15,754 nucleotides of DNA from Oligoflexia bacterium (GTDB taxonomy: Bacteria; Bdellovibrionota; UBA1018; CAIMNF01), in assembly GCA_903858975.1 (NCBI GenBank), contig CAIOKW010000172.1, positions 1 through 15,754 on the forward strand, given 5' to 3'. This document shows positions 15,044 through 15,754 of this stretch, piece after piece (positions within the stretch are counted from its first letter, which is position 1; each line of letters begins with the position of its first letter). A program made the position numbers and the translations under genes. Under the pieces are notes generated by a model, which was given only the letters and a program-made list of their open reading frames with translations, made no database searches and had not been told where the DNA came from.

Positions 15044-15457
15044 TTATTGGTTGTCTTTTACTTTAATCTTTTTAGGGATCACCATCTTCTTTTTCTTTGG
15101 AGGTTTTGCTTTGTGGATCCTTCCAAATCTCGGATCATTCTTTAATATGAGTTCACAAAAACTGAGCACAATTCCTTCAAAATTCTCTTCAGATTCTCTT
15201 ACGATCTGCCAAGAAGCAGGAGAAGAACCAAAATAGCCAATGTTTTTTAAAACGGGAAATTCCTTTTTTACATCGGCGATATGTTCATCCGGAAAGGCAA
15301 ACCATATCCCTGTATCTGAATCAGGTGTTGTCTTCTTCCTGAGAATCATGAGGATTAAACCCCCTTTAAAAAGAGCGTGTGCCCCGAACATGGGTTTAAT
15401 TTGAAGATCTAAAGACGCTAAGGCATCCAAAATGAAGGGGAAGGGGGCTTTTTTCAT
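15044..15457 (-). CDS. TfoX N-terminal-domain / YjbR-like small protein
   Basis: This 137-residue soluble protein opens with KPMFGAHALFKGGLILMIL (about 21-39), the strand-turn-strand hallmark (MFG-x-x-x-L) of TfoX-N and related small domains. GIWFAFPDEHIADVKKEFP and then WQIVRESEENFEGIV follow, as in MmcQ/YjbR-like folds. The full-length match to such single-domain proteins is good, but their function is not settled; some members affect competence gene control. The C-terminus (about 115-137) is lysine-rich (KPPKKKKMVIPKKIK), which suggests nucleic-acid contact. The start ATG 15455-15457 has no clear ribosome site. It stands alone, convergent with the rhomboid gene. Confidence 0.65.
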   Translation of the reverse strand: MKKAPFPFILDALASLDLQIKPMFGAHALFKGGLILMILRKKTTPDSDTGIWFAFPDEHIADVKKEFPVLKNIGYFGSSPASWQIVRESEENFEGIVLSFCELILKNDPRFGRIHKAKPPKKKKMVIPKKIKVKDNQ

Positions 15458-15540
15458 GTTCTGATTCTATTGAGAAACTCAGTAGTGCGAAATCAAATAA
15501 TTTTAGGAATGACCTTTTTGATTGCTAAAGCAAGTAGATC

Positions 15541-15753
15541 CTACTTTAAAGAAGCAGTAATCGGAACATCATGGGCAACTATTTTTGGAATAATCTTAAT
15601 AGACATTGCGATGGCAGCCTCTTGAATGTGTGCTGTCCGCGCTCGATCGTCACAGTTTGGGCCTGAAATTAAGATAACAAGTGTGACGATTGATGGGTAA
15701 AACCCATTGAAATCATTAAGAACTGCTCTTGGGTTTAATAAGGAATTAAACCA
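15541..15753 (-). CDS. Possible C-terminal fragment of an unidentified gene running off the right edge
   Basis: The minus-strand frame ending at TAG 15541-15543 stays open for 70 codons to the window edge without a start. The translation includes a hydrophobic stretch FYPSIVTLVILISGPN and ends in IVAHDVPITASLK. No family is recognised. Three inverted repeats run through the same bases, which weakens the coding case. A stretch of 70 open codons at this base composition is also possible by chance. Confidence 0.25.
   Translation of the reverse strand, partial: WFNSLLNPRAVLNDFNGFYPSIVTLVILISGPNCDDRARTAHIQEAAIAMSIKIIPKIVAHDVPITASLK
15646..15752. repeat. Cluster of three perfect-arm inverted repeats
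   Basis: There are three consecutive inverted repeats. ATCGTCACA (15646-15654) pairs with TGTGACGAT (15682-15690) across 27 nt. ATGGGT (15693-15698) pairs with ACCCAT (15702-15707) across 3 nt. GGTTTAAT (15732-15739) pairs with ATTAAACC (15745-15752) across 5 nt. All arms are perfect. Such density is seen nowhere else in the window and suggests a structured RNA or a protein-binding region; its role is unknown. Confidence 0.45.
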
Positions 15754-15754
15754 T

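Noticed and set aside
15571..15669. Short plus-strand frame (about 32 codons) starting ATGGGCAAC
   Set aside because: It has no ribosome site, overlaps the other possible frame and the inverted repeats, and shows no recognisable features.

Overview
The window (about 45% G+C by eye) is a compact, chromosome-like stretch from a Gram-negative bacterium. A beta-barrel outer-membrane protein, several Sec-type signal peptides and an RND/MMPL exporter support this. The many small unassigned secreted and membrane proteins and the secreted caspase-fold peptidase resemble Bdellovibrionota or other delta-proteobacteria-like lineages; that placement is inference. I see no rRNA, tRNA, CRISPR array, insertion sequence or phage gene.

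Layout. (1) 1-488 +: 3' part of a class III aminotransferase. (2) 463-3836 -: a two-gene operon, a 12-TM RND/MMPL exporter translationally coupled (ATGA) to a PAP2/Aur1-like membrane lipid phosphotransferase. (3) 3956-6282 +: an outer-membrane barrel protein with a CxCxC mature N-terminus, coupled (TAATG) to a secreted TlpA-like thioredoxin with an extra C-terminal domain that looks like the TraB/Tiki/ChaN group. (4) 6264-6930 -: two overlapping DoxX-like membrane proteins with an operator-like palindrome inside their predicted promoter. (5) 7035-9331 +: a DUF2256-DUF2805 fusion, a small secreted protein, and a secreted clan-CD (caspase/legumain-fold) cysteine peptidase that overlaps the small gene by ATGA. 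(6) 9321-10913 -: a small unknown protein followed by a proline-iminopeptidase-like alpha/beta hydrolase. (7) 10978-11207 -: promoter, strong ribosome binding site, a 28-residue lysine/alanine-rich histone-H1-like protein and a clear intrinsic terminator. (8) 11315-13021 -: a DUF983 zinc-ribbon membrane protein, a 61-residue single-TM protein and a secreted unknown protein. (9) 13140-14992 +: a COG4705-like four-repeat membrane protein coupled (ATGA) to a rhomboid protease with two N-terminal zinc ribbons. (10) 15044-15457 -: a small TfoX-N/YjbR-like protein. (11) 15458-15754: a tail holding three perfect-stem inverted repeats and a possible gene fragment.

Envelope biology dominates: lipid handling (2), periplasmic redox and possibly metal chemistry (3), secreted or membrane proteolysis (5, 9). 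Most adjacent same-strand genes overlap by 1-8 nt, and three convergent pairs overlap at their 3' ends. The most interesting items are the secreted caspase-like peptidase with its overlapping small partner, the TlpA-Tiki-like fusion beside the CxCxC barrel, the zinc-ribbon rhomboid coupled to COG4705, and the 28-residue basic protein.
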